A DNA stretch of 64,000 nt, taken from Anaeramoeba flamelloides (lineage: Eukaryota > Metamonada > Anaeramoebidae). Numbering within the stretch: position 1 is the first letter of the stretch; every line of letters begins with the position of its first letter. A program made the translations under genes and the position numbers. A model generated the notes under the pieces. The model saw only the letters and a program-made list of their open reading frames with translations, did not search any database and was not told the origin of the DNA. Shown piece by piece: positions 45,690-56,119 of this stretch. The stretch covers positions 1,629,001 to 1,693,000 of the forward strand of contig JANTQA010000008.1 in NCBI GenBank assembly GCA_027625915.1, in the 5' to 3' direction.

Positions 45690-45975
45690 TATTCATTTTT
45701 AAATCATTCTAAATATATAAAATCCTGATTTTTCAAAAATAAAAAAAAATAAAACCAAAAACTAAATAAAAGTGAATTACAATTTTTGAAAAGATTATTA
45801 AAGATTTTTTATTACTGAAATTTCACTACAAAAAGGCTGAATAACAAGATTTTTTGCAAATAATGAAATTCATTTTAAAAGATATTACATAGTCTCAATT
45901 TTCTAAATGATTATTTTGACTTTTCGAAGATCTTTTTTTTTCTCTTATTGATCTTTTGCAAATAAAAAAAATATC
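45690..45975 (+). repeat. Dispersed repeat family G, copy 2
   Basis: Direct match to 27850-28135 (see that entry). Located downstream of the ubiquilin 3' end. Confidence 0.5.
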
Positions 45976-46179
45976 AAAGATAAAAAAAAAACTACTTGAA
46001 AAAAGAAAGAAATCAAAAATTTGAAGAAGAAAAGCAAAAGATTGAAAAAGAAAAAGAAAAAGAAAAATCAAAAAAAGAAAAAGAAAAAAAGAAAAAAAAA
46101 ATGTATGTAATGTGCCTTTGTTTTTGTTATGAGTCTAGCATCCAAAATAGCAAAACTTTTTTTAAATTAATTTACAGAA

Positions 46180-49100
46180 TTATAAAAGTAAACTATTAAT
46201 TGCACTTTGCACGTCACCATGATTTTGTCTTAATGCTCTTAAATTTGTTTCTCTATCAGTAAATCCCATTTGTTCCATTTGATCAAGTTGACTTTCGAAA
46301 TTTTGCTCACTTTGTTGATTTTGGGTGTTTTTGGTGTTTCGGGTGTCTTTTTGAGTGTTTTGGGTGTTTTTTTGAGTACTTTGGATGCTTTGGCCACCTT
46401 CCACCTCTTCAAACATGTTGAAAAGTTCAGATAAATCTTGCATATTTTGTTGAGTATTTTGCGTGTTTTGCGTATTTTGTGTGTTTTGTGTGCTTTGAGT
46501 GTTTTGAGTATTTTTTCCACCTGATTCCATACCTTGTAACATATTCATTGAATTTTTGATGAGTTCTGGTTCATTTAGCATATTTCTCATTTCAGGATTA
46601 TTTTGAAACGTATCTCTTAAAAATGGTACCGAATTGATCATACCATTAAGAAATTCAGGATTTTGCATTATTTGTTGTGCCATTTTTTGAAACATTGGAT
46701 TTTGCACCATTTGAAATGCTGAATTTATATCAAGTCCTGTATTTAATCATTTGTTGTTATTATTTTTTTTTTTTCAAAATTTAATTTTTGAAAAAAGTAA
46801 GAAAGGTAAAACAATTAGAAAGGCTTATTGTATGTGATCTAAAAAAAAATGAGAAATTATTGATAAATTTTTAAAATATTGGGAAAAAAAAAAATTATAT
46901 TTTAATTGGGATGTTATTCAAACATTTTTAAAAATCAAATTTTTTAATGAATTTTAAAAATAGGAACAATTTTTTTTAAAACAAAACAAATAACATATCA
47001 AAATATAAAATATTATTATTGTTGTTGTTTGGAAAACTGTTTAAACAGGGATTGTGTAAATAAGACTAAAGAGATGAATTTCCAATTTGATAAAGTTTTT
47101 TTAATTTGCTAAAAAATGTGTACAAATTTTTATTTTTGAAATATGAGAGAAAGTGGTATGTACAGTTTTCCACATATAATATTTCTATTTTTTTCCACAT
47201 ATTTTATCTTATTTAAACTTTATTTTTATTAGAATTTCTTAGTTTCATTACAGTATTTTTCTTTTATTATTTGATTATTGTTTTTTTGTTTTCATTTCTT
47301 TTTTTTCAAACGACGTAAGGATTTAGCTGATCATAAAATATTTTCAATGATTTTTATTAGGTTCTAGTCGAGTTAATTTAAAAATAATACTTAAAAGATA
47401 AGTTGATGGTATAAAACCTTTTATCGATCACTAATTACTGGTGAAATATTAACAATAAATTTCACAATACATTTTTTTTTTGTAGAAACCTAAATTAAGA
47501 TTCAAATACTTCTGATGACTGTATCTATTAGATACTCTTTGAATTAGAAGTCATCAAAATTAGTCACTTCAAAATTCTCTCTTTAACATATGAAATGAGG
47601 CCTCATCGAACCCTCAACAATAAATCCAATATAATTTTTTGTTTAACTCTTTTCATCATTCTTGAACACTTAGATTTTTATTTTTATATTTTCTTTTTAT
47701 TTTTCTTTAAACTCTGTTTTAGTCAAAAGGGAATCCAAAAAAAAACATTTTTTTCAAATATCAATTATTTTATATAATTGACATTTGAAAAAAAAATAAG
47801 AAATAAGTTGAATAATAAATACCAAATAATTGTTGGTGTATTGATGAAAGATAACTAATTAAACAATAAATTTTCTTAAAAATTGAAAAACTCAAATTCT
47901 TAGAACCCCATTGAGAAAAAAAAGAATGTTCCTTTTGAACTTCTACTGGTATTTGAATAACAAATAGGATACAATTTTCACTTCATTTTCCATACTTTTC
48001 TTTTAGAAATAAAGTCCTCAAATGAAGTGTTTTGGTATTTATGATCTCTATTTGAAAAAGGAAATTGAAAATGAAGTGAACATTTTTCAGATTTATTAAA
48101 CAAATATCAAGATCAAAGATCCGAATAGAATTCCAATAGAAATCAATATGATTTGTCAATAATCATTTCCATGGTTTCAATATCCTTAGAATAACATATT
48201 TTTACCAAGTGACTATTGATCTTGCAATAAAAAAAAATTTTGAAACTGAATTCCTCTCAAAAAAAAATCGAAAAAAAAAAAAACAAAAATGTGCAAAAAT
48301 GTGAAAAAATGATTTCAATTTTAAAAATTTCCAAAATAAATTTTTTCTTCTAATATCCATTCAAACCATTTAAACACATGTTGTATTTCACTGATTACAA
48401 CTGGGCCCCTTTGACTGAAAAATAGTTTATTTGTATGAAAAAGGGTTACTTATATAAATCATTGATACCACGCTACGTAAACACAATAATATTATATTTT
48501 TTAAAATAATAAACATTGAGATTTTTTTTTACAAAAGTATTTATTTAAAACACATTATTATTTAAGTTATTGTATTTTTGTAAATTAAATCAAGAAAAAT
48601 TGGCAAAATAATTATTATTTCAGATATAATTGTATTGGTTATTTCTTGATCAAAGATCTTCGATAGTCTATACTCTCATAATTTAGAGTAATAATGGAAT
48701 TTTTTTTTTATATATTTTTGATAACCATTTTAGTTGCTTGAAAAATCCTCTATTTTTCGAAAAATGGATTAAAAAAAGGAATTTAAGAAAATGAGAGTTT
48801 CCTCTTGATTTTTAATTACTTGATATCATTTTTTTTTACAAAATTGTCATTCTAAAAGTGTTTTTATTACTGTAACTTAGCTATTTTGAATGACTAGAGG
48901 AGAAAAAAAAATAACCTTGAAAATGTATTTTAATGTTGAAATTATCATTTTTTTTCCTTGAGTTAGTGAATATCAAAACTATTCTTTCAAAATTTGAAAT
49001 TCGTATTGCTAATAAAGATTAAAAATAAAAAAAACTATTATGGATTTTTTTTTTAATTTTCAAATTTTATTTACTTTGTTAAATGTAGTAACTTAATTCC

Positions 49101-52100
49101 AAACCTAAACTAAATTTCATAATAAATTTCCTAATATTTTTTTTTTTTTTTTACTTTTTTTTATTTTAGTTTTAGAAGAAAAATAAATAATTCTAGTGGA
49201 TAAAACTGATTATTAAAATAGTAATTTTTTTATTATAATAGATGATTCGATTTATAAAAATATTTATTTTCATAATTTGATTTTTAATGGGCCAATTATT
49301 TTGAAATTGAGTTTACAAAAGCTATCTATGTTTTTTTATTTTTCAATCTGTGTAAGATCAAAATATTATCCACCAAAAAAAAATATATTAGATGATTTGT
49401 TCATCCACATTCAAATAAACACAGTTATTGATCAAGATCAGAAACAAAAATAATGAAATAAGAAGTTCCTATCATCATTTTATAAAATTTTATATTATCA
49501 GACCTATCCATTTTGATTTCAAACAATTGGAGTAATCCTCTAACTTGGAAAATTGTTTATATCAAAACAAAGGGTTAAAAAACATTCAACAAGTAATAAA
49601 CCTATATTTTAAAATAAACCATTTTCCAAGATATGTGATTGCTTCAATTTTTTACAATGACATAAATAGAATGAAAAAGTTGTTTTCAATTTTCCCAAAA
49701 TTTTTTTTTTAATAATTAAAAAAAGAGCAAATGAAAGGTATAGTGTTTTTAAAAAAGTCCTGACCTTTTTAAAACTATTTTCAAGTCTTTTGTTTTCGAA
49801 AAAACCTGTATGATTAAATAAAATTGAAAAATACAAGTTCGACAAAACTAGTGCTTTCATTAACGTTTCGTCAACTATAACTAAGTTTATTTAAGATACA
49901 ATCAACATATCTGAATTTCAAATTCTTGAGGCTATTGTATTCATTGTTTTTAGTAGTACCATTCTTAAAAGTCTCTATTCCAGAAAAAAAGGTGCGTTTG
50001 GATGTAGAAAAAATTTAAATAAGTTGGAAAATGAATTTTAATTTAATTAAATTTTGGGATATTTACTTGAATAGATAATAATTTATAGTTTTAAAAATAC
50101 TGTACTTATCTAATAAAACCGAAATATAGAAAAAAAAAAAAAAAACTAATGATAAATATCTTGTATACTAGGTTTTCCAGGATTGAAACGAATAGAGCAA
50201 AATCTAGCGAAAGTGTCCATAAAGTAACGTCAAGTGTCGTAGAGTGCCTAGCTTTTCCAAAAGTCAAAAGAATTGAGAAAAATCAATGATTTTACTAAAT
50301 TCTTTTAAAATTCTTGAAAAGCTAAAGACGTTTTTTTTTAATTTGATAAATGAAAAGAAAATCAATGAAATTTTCTGTTTATTTTCGAAATGAAAAAAAA
50401 AAAAACAATCGTGGTTTTCTTGAGGTTTACTATTTTATCTTTTAAGTGTTCTAGGTTTTTTTTTGAGGTTTTCTATTTTATTTGTAAAATATATTGATTT
50501 TCGTTAGGTTTTTTTGAGTTTTCTATTTATTTGTGAAGTATTCTAGGTTTTTTTTTTAGTTTTTCTATTTATTTGTAAAATATATTGATTTTTGTTAGGT
50601 TTTTTTTGAGTTTTCTATTTTATTAGGAAAATCTAAACACTTCACAAACAAATAGAAAACTCAAAAAAACCTAACGAAAATCTATTGATTTAACAAATAA
50701 ACAGAAAACCAAAGAATACCTAACCACAGTTTTTCCGAATTCAAAAGAATAGAGTAAAATCTTTAATTTCACTCACTTCTTTTAAATTAAAAAAACCCTA
50801 ACGGAAGTGTCGGTCAAGTGTCTAGGTTTTTTTTTTATTTTTTTATGTTTTATCTGTAAAATCTATCCATTTTCCAAATAAACAGAAAACTCAAGAAAAC
50901 CTAAAGGCTTTTTTTTTTGTGTTTTTTAAATAAACCGAAAATTTATTATAATTTTCTGTTTATTATTTCCAAAATTAAAAAAAACCTAATGAAAGTGTCC
51001 ATCAAGTGCCGTAGAGTGCTTAGGTTTTTTTTTTTTACTTTTTGATATAAACCGAAAATTTATAAAAACTTTCTGTTTATAACGAAAATTAAAAAAAACC
51101 TAACGGAAAATCAAAAAAAAATATATTTTCCAAATTAAAAGAATAAAATTATTCCTTAATATTATAAATAATTGATTCCCTATTTGAAAAATATTCCCCA
51201 GATTTAAAATACATTTAAAATATAATATTATAACCGCTTAACTAGAAAAAAAAAAATATTCAACTTTTTTACTATTAAATTTGAAAAAAATCATAATGAA
51301 AAACGTAAAATTGGATTTTCCAACTTAAATGTAAATATATCTTTCAAAAATAATTTTTTATCAAAGATCTCGTATTAACCAAAAATTTTCATTATAAATG
51401 AAGCTATAAAAAGCGAAAAATTTGCAAATATTGAATTTTTTTTGAAAAGATTTTTTAATCATCGCAAAGTGAGGACTTTTTTTTAATTAAAACTTTTCCA
51501 AAAATTAAGGTTGTAAAAGTGAAGACTTCAAAATTTTTATAAGTGCTTTTCCTCAACATCACTTTCAAAGATTTTATTTGTTTCCTTTTCTTAAAATCGA
51601 AAAATCAGAAAAAATGGTTTATATAAAAAAGAGTCCACACTTTTTTGAAAACTTATTTAAAACTATTTTCTTTTTTGAAAAGTTTTAATTCTAAAAACCC
51701 AAAAAAAAGAGTACACACTTTTTTACAATCGCTGTCCTAAAAGAGTATTTGTTTTGAAAGTTGTTCTTCATTTTTGGTAAATTCATTTTTAAAAAGTACT
51801 TGAAAACAGTTTAAAAGAGGCAATAGAAGTATCTTTTGAACACTTTTTAAAAGATTTTGTGTTTTTACCTTTTTAAAATGACATCAAGCTTGATAGAAAA
51901 TAAAAAGACTTTACCATTGTGGAAAAAAAGTAAAACATGGTTTTTAATAGGGAACACTACTGAAAATGAAAAGTAGGATCGATTAAAAAAAGAATAAATA
52001 AATAAATAAATAAAGACAAAATGAAGTATTCACCACAATAACAGTTTTTTTAATACTATCTTTTGGTATCAGGTTTTTCTTTGGTTGATCAATTATTAAA

Positions 52101-53378
52101 AATTTGTTTAAAAAATTAACTATTTTTGAGATCTCCAAAACTACACTAAAAATTTCGATAAATCAAGTAGATTTAAATTGTATTTGTTGGGTTGATTGAA
52201 AATAACAGTAATGGATTATTATTTGAAGTTAATTGGTTTCTTCTTTTAATTGATTTTACTTTGAATTATAAGTAAGGTTCCCAATGAAAAACCCTGTTGA
52301 TCTTTTTTTCCAAAACTGTTAGTTTTCAGAAACAGAAATTGTAAGGACAGTGTTTTCTTTTTAATTTCTCAGTAAGACATAGGACATTCGAAGTTTTGGA
52401 TCAAACAATTAATTAATTTTTCTTTTACTGAGACAAAAAGATGAGCTCGATCTGTGTAAAACCTATTTTATCAACAATAAACGGTTTTGAATTTCAAGAT
52501 ATTAAAGACACTTCTGTAGCGTTTACAAAATGAAATGAAAAAACGACTACTGGTATTTGAATTATAAATGGGATTTTTTTTCGCCTCATGATAAATTTCT
52601 CTTTTTTAGAATATAGATCGAGAGCCTCAAATTGCAGCCAATTTCTTTAAGAATCGTATTTATAAAAAAAAATCAGGAAAAGGAAGTGAAAATTCTTTCC
52701 ATTAAGAATTCAAATACTAGTAAACAAAAAATAAAAGGAATTTCAAAAAGAAAAACAAATGGCCGAAAGAAAAAAATTATGAAAAAGTTACCTCGTTGAC
52801 CACCACCCATTCCGCCACCCATTCCGCCACCCATTTGGCCAATTATATTAAACATTCCTGATAAATCTGGCATATTTTGTTCTTGGTTTTGGGTATTTTG
52901 TTGGATGTTTTGTGTATTTTGGGTGCTTTCTTTTTTTACAGTATTTTCGTTAGTCTGTTTATTTTCGGTTTGGTTAGTTGCTTGTTTGTTTTTTGATGAA
53001 GATTTCATTAAGTAAACTGTTGAACCATTTTTGATGTCTACAAAAAGGATAAAAATAAAAGAAAAAATTCACAAGAATTTTTGTTGGAGAACGAAGAAAA
53101 GTTGTTGTTTGGTAAGGAAACATACAAATCCTTTTTTTTAGTTTTTTTTTTGTTGCTGCTTGCAAAAATAAAGATAAAGAAAGTAAAGTGTTACTGTAAG
53201 AACTAAGTGCTCTATTGTCAACTATAATTTGTCCAGCAAAAATAAGTCGTTGGTTTTCAGGCTCACAGTTTGAAGGATTAGCAAGTAAACTTTTAAACTC
53301 CTTTACAGTTTTTGAAGTATCAACATCAATATTAAATTTAGTTCCAAGAGTTTTAATTTTGAGTGTAACTTTTGACAT
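46180..53378 (-). CDS. UBQLN: Ubiquilin (Dsk2-type UBL-UBA shuttle protein), three exons
   Basis: Carries ubiquitinated or misfolded clients to the proteasome. Exons are 53195-53378, 52792-53037 and 46180-46736; both introns are GT-AG in phase 1 and the join gives 328 residues. The N-terminal ubiquitin-like domain (1-75) has QRLIFAGQIIVD and, across the first junction, SSYNIKNGSTVYL. An STI1-like segment follows (about 153-215, MVQNPMFQKMAQQIMQNPEF). The C-terminal UBA (about 290-328) has QLDQMEQMGFTDRETNLRAL and AINSLLL. Asn-Thr-Gln repeats in exons 2 and 3 and a MGGG repeat at the end of exon 2 form linkers. The protein is shorter than human UBQLN1 (589) or yeast Dsk2 (373), with one STI1 region. 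The first intron is 157 bp; the second is 6055 bp and repeat-filled. The ATG at 53378 begins directly at the UBL. Confidence 0.93.
47165..47485 (+). repeat. Partial copy of the 1.6 kb foldback family
   Basis: Matches the right arm of 33594-35168 (GTTTTCATTTCTTTTTTTCA, GATTTTTATTAGGTT, GTTGATGGTATAAAACCTTT, TATCGATCA, CACAATACATTTTTTT). The outer end is missing. Confidence 0.5.
47890..48250 (-). repeat. Dispersed repeat family C, copy 3 (inverted)
   Basis: Reverse complement of 7680-8000: CCTTTTGAACTTCTACTGGT, CTTCATTTTCCATACTTTTC, TAGAATTCCAATAGAAATCA, AAGTGACTATTGATCTTG. Lies in ubiquilin intron 2. Confidence 0.6.
49137..49320 (+). repeat. Dispersed repeat family F, copy 2
   Basis: Direct match to 25690-25875 with the same TTTTTTTATTATAATAGAT and TTTGATTTTTAATGGGCCAA blocks. 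Confidence 0.6.
50169..51118. repeat. Dispersed repeat family A, copy 1 (complex, internally inverted)
   Basis: Starts with TTTCCAGGATTGAAACGAAT and has repeated short modules in both orientations: TTTTCGTTAGGTTTTTTTGA, GAGTTTTCTATTTATTTGTG, and AAGTGTCGTAGAGTGCC-type blocks (50229, 51007). Inverted partners (CAAATAGAAAACTCAAAAAA near 50650) make several hairpins. Related blocks lie at 57719-59064 and 61459-61862. Non-coding; type unknown. Confidence 0.7.
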
Positions 53379-56119
53379 TTTCTAAAAAAAATGAAAGTGA
53401 TCCAATTTATTTCTCAGACGAACAAACCAAAATATCATCTTCCCATTCTCAAAGAGGAATACAAAATTACATTCTTTTTGTTACTTGGAAAATGAATTTG
53501 TTGTTTGACAATCATGTGTTTCTTTATTGTTATTTTATGTTGTTAATTGAGAATAATTTTTATTTCTCATCATTTTGATTGTTTGAATAATTTACATTTT
53601 CAAGCAAGTAGGTTGGAATTCATAGTCTCAATTTAGTGATTTGGTTCTTCTTTTAAAGTCGTTATTTTGAGTATTCTATAAAAAGAAAAAAATGAGTTGA
53701 ACTGTTCTTTGAATCAATTAATTAGATTTTTTTAATCAAGTCTAAAATCATATATTGTATTTTTTTAGGTTTCAAGTAGATATTTTATTCTGGGTTAATA
53801 AAGAGCATAGAGGATTTATTTTTAAGTTTATTTTGGTACAATTACTTTACAAACAGATCAATAAAATTTTAATCTTCTTCAACTAAAAATAATTTTTTTT
53901 TGAAATAATTCAGTAATATCTTAAACTTTTTAATTTTTCAAAGATGAGAAAAATGGATCAACTTTTATTAATGATACTTTATGGAAATTAACTTGTGTTA
54001 TTTGTTGCAAAATAAAGGGAACAAAATTTTCATTCAGCTTTCCAAAAAAAGATTGTTATAAAAATTCTGTAACATTTCAAATTTTTTTAATTCTCTTAAT
54101 GGATGCATTAATTATTCATTTCTCTTTTTAGAATTCGGAATTTTGATGGCTTTATTTTAATTCTTGGGAGAAGTGATTTTTTAGGAAAGATAAATGAAAC
54201 TTTTGATATTATTATTTGTAATTAAGGAAGAAAGTACATTTTACCATTTTGAAAAATTTTTATTGTGTAAACATCACTGGAAAATATTTTTTGAATATCA
54301 CCAGATATTGGAACTTTAAAACTAAAAAAAATCATTCGATATTCTAATTTGTGAAAAGAAAGCGAAACCAAAGTAATTCAGAGTTGAATCTCTCATTTTT
54401 CTATTTTTTGAAAAAATTTTTTTTGATTAAATTTTTGGTTTTATTAAATTAGGTTTTGGATCAAGAAATGTGTTTATATGAAATAAGTGAAATGAGTCAA
54501 ACAGTAAACCAAAAAAATAGACCCGAAAAGGAGTATCTTTTAAACAAATATTTTCTTTTAGAAGGCCAAACATCAAAGATCACCTTACCAAAAAATTATT
54601 TAAAATCAAAAAAGAAAAAAAAAAAAATTGATAAAAATCTTTTTTCGAAGATTTATTTTCTTATTATTCTTAGTTTATATGAATATAAACAATTTATAAC
54701 CTTGAATTTCACGCCCATTACTATTTATTATTATTTTATCAAACATTTTTTGTAAATTTGTTTTCAAAATTCAATTTTTAAATATTTTCTATTAAAACAA
54801 AACCAAAATAGAGAATATTGTTAAAAAAAATTAAAATAAAAGGGTTGAATTCTCGAAACCATAAAACAGTTACTAAAGATTCAACCCAAAATAAAAGAAA
54901 ATTATAAGAAAAAATTTCAATCAGATTCAGAATTATTTTTTGTTCTCGATTTTAGGAAAATACATTGTTTTCAAATCAAACAAATAGATCCTATAACTAT
55001 TAATTTCAGAAGCCGAATTTAATAAATATTCTATTTTCTGAACTCAAACTAGAATTAGATGAATTAAATGAAAGTAGGGTTCTAAAATTCGTTTTAGAAA
55101 TTTTTTCGAAAGAAAAAGTAATTTGTTTCTCAAAAATTTTTCAAACCAAAAGTATTTTTCCAAGAAGAATTAAAAATAAAATCAAATTAAGAAGAAGAAT
55201 TCTATCAAATGTTACAGATAAGATCAAGAAGCAAATGATTTTATTTAATTTTTTTTTTGATCAACCTTTTCATATATTGGATTGTTATTTTTTAGTGGAT
55301 ATGAAAATATATTATACTAGGATATATCCCACCTCCCTATATATAAAAATATCAATACATTTGGTTAAAGAAATGATTTAAAAAATTCATTTTCACATAA
55401 ATGCTGACACTTCAAAATTTCAAAAATGTACTTACTCCCTTAACAGCTAAACTAAGTTTAGTTGATAAGTTCTCAGATTTTTACATCGTTTTCCAATTTG
55501 AAGATTTGGAAATGTTTGTTTTGTAAGGCTTTTGTGTTCACTAAAAAGAATTTTAAAAGTTGATCGTTGATGTGTGAGATTTATAATATGATTGATCTGG
55601 TTGTATTTTAGTCCACGACAAGAATAGCACAATCCATACAAATACTTTCAAGACTTTTTCGAACTTTCAGACTGACAGTCTGCAAGATTTCAGTCTCTGA
55701 TATTCTTTCATATTGTTTCAATTTTCCAATACTTGATACAAACTTTTGTAAGCTGAAAAAAGGGTTTGAAATAATAATTAACAAAAGATAACATTTTGAA
55801 TTTAATAGAAATTTTTGAAAGTTATCTAAAAAAAAAATATTTGGAAACTTTCAATAACCTGAAACTCTTTTTATGAAAACCAAAAATTGGAAAGTTGTTT
55901 AAATTACATGTTTTTAAAAGTTTGACTTGTAAAAACTTTTAAATTGAAAGTTGTTGCATTGTGATCTTGTAATTCCTTTCAAAATTTGGAACTATTTCAA
56001 AAAAACAAAGTGTTGCTAAGGAAAAAAAGTGACTACAATTTTTGTGCTATTCTTGTCGTGTCAAAAATATTCAAAGATCATTTTTTTCACTTTTTTGTTT
56101 TATTTAGTATTTCTAAAAA
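53379..56119. other. Region between ubiquilin and NUDT21 with exon-like fragments
   Basis: Ubiquilin (leftward) and NUDT21 (rightward) are divergent and about 2.7 kb apart, so both promoters should lie here. I recognise no promoter motif. Exon-like pieces on the plus strand (53934-55380) are listed separately. 53379-53930 and 55381-56119 show nothing further that I can support. Confidence 0.5.
53934..55380 (+). pseudogene. Exon-like fragments of an unidentified gene, one resembling an extended PHD finger
   Basis: Three plus-strand open segments look coding but I could not splice them in frame. (1) 53934-54068 encodes TLWKLTCVICCKIKGTKFSF then PKKDCYKNS; the WKLTCxIC...KG core is like the second zinc finger of BRPF/AF10/JADE extended PHD domains, though the middle Cys pair is not present. 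(2) About 54255-54325 encodes FLLCKHHWKIFFEYHQ, a possible final C..H ligand pair. (3) 54453 onward, right after a TTAG acceptor, encodes VLDQEMCLYEISEMSQTVNQ, and 55009-55380, after TTTCAG, encodes a 123-residue charged frame (LKLELDELNESRVLKFVLEI). This could be a real multi-exon gene whose splicing I mis-set, or a decayed chromatin-reader gene. Confidence 0.3.

Larger units (their letters stand above)
39423..46179. other. Intergenic region with several dispersed repeats
   Basis: Holds family E copy 2 (40333-40492, inverted), family C copy 2 (41370-41720), repeat B copy 2 with a truncated MITE (43222-43516), a long hairpin (43736-44295), a small membrane-protein ORF (45049-45318), a (TA)n tract near 45567-45589 and family G copy 2 (45690-45975). 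The 39430-39840 stretch, just after the hypothetical gene, is C-richer than usual and may be 3' UTR or another exon; I could not place it. Confidence 0.5.
46737..52791 (-). other. Ubiquilin intron 2, about 6 kb, repeat-filled
   Basis: Donor GTAACT is read at 52791 and acceptor TACAG ends at 46737. Inside are a copy of the foldback family (47165-47485), family C copy 3 (47890-48250, inverted), family F copy 2 (49137-49320), a large family A block (50169-51118), a hairpin-prone stretch (51470-51740) with a repeated CACACTTTTTT motif, and a family C-like piece (52540-52710). I found no exon or nested gene; frames such as 49609-49860 are low-complexity. Confidence 0.8.

Noticed and set aside
45996-46199. 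Lys/Glu-rich plus-strand frame after ubiquilin
   Set aside because: Made of AAAGAAAAAG simple repeats at the end of repeat family G; similar A-rich runs occur at the other copy.
55447-55641. 64-codon minus-strand frame upstream of NUDT21
   Set aside because: No domain, no acceptor or donor evidence, and lies in the presumed promoter region.
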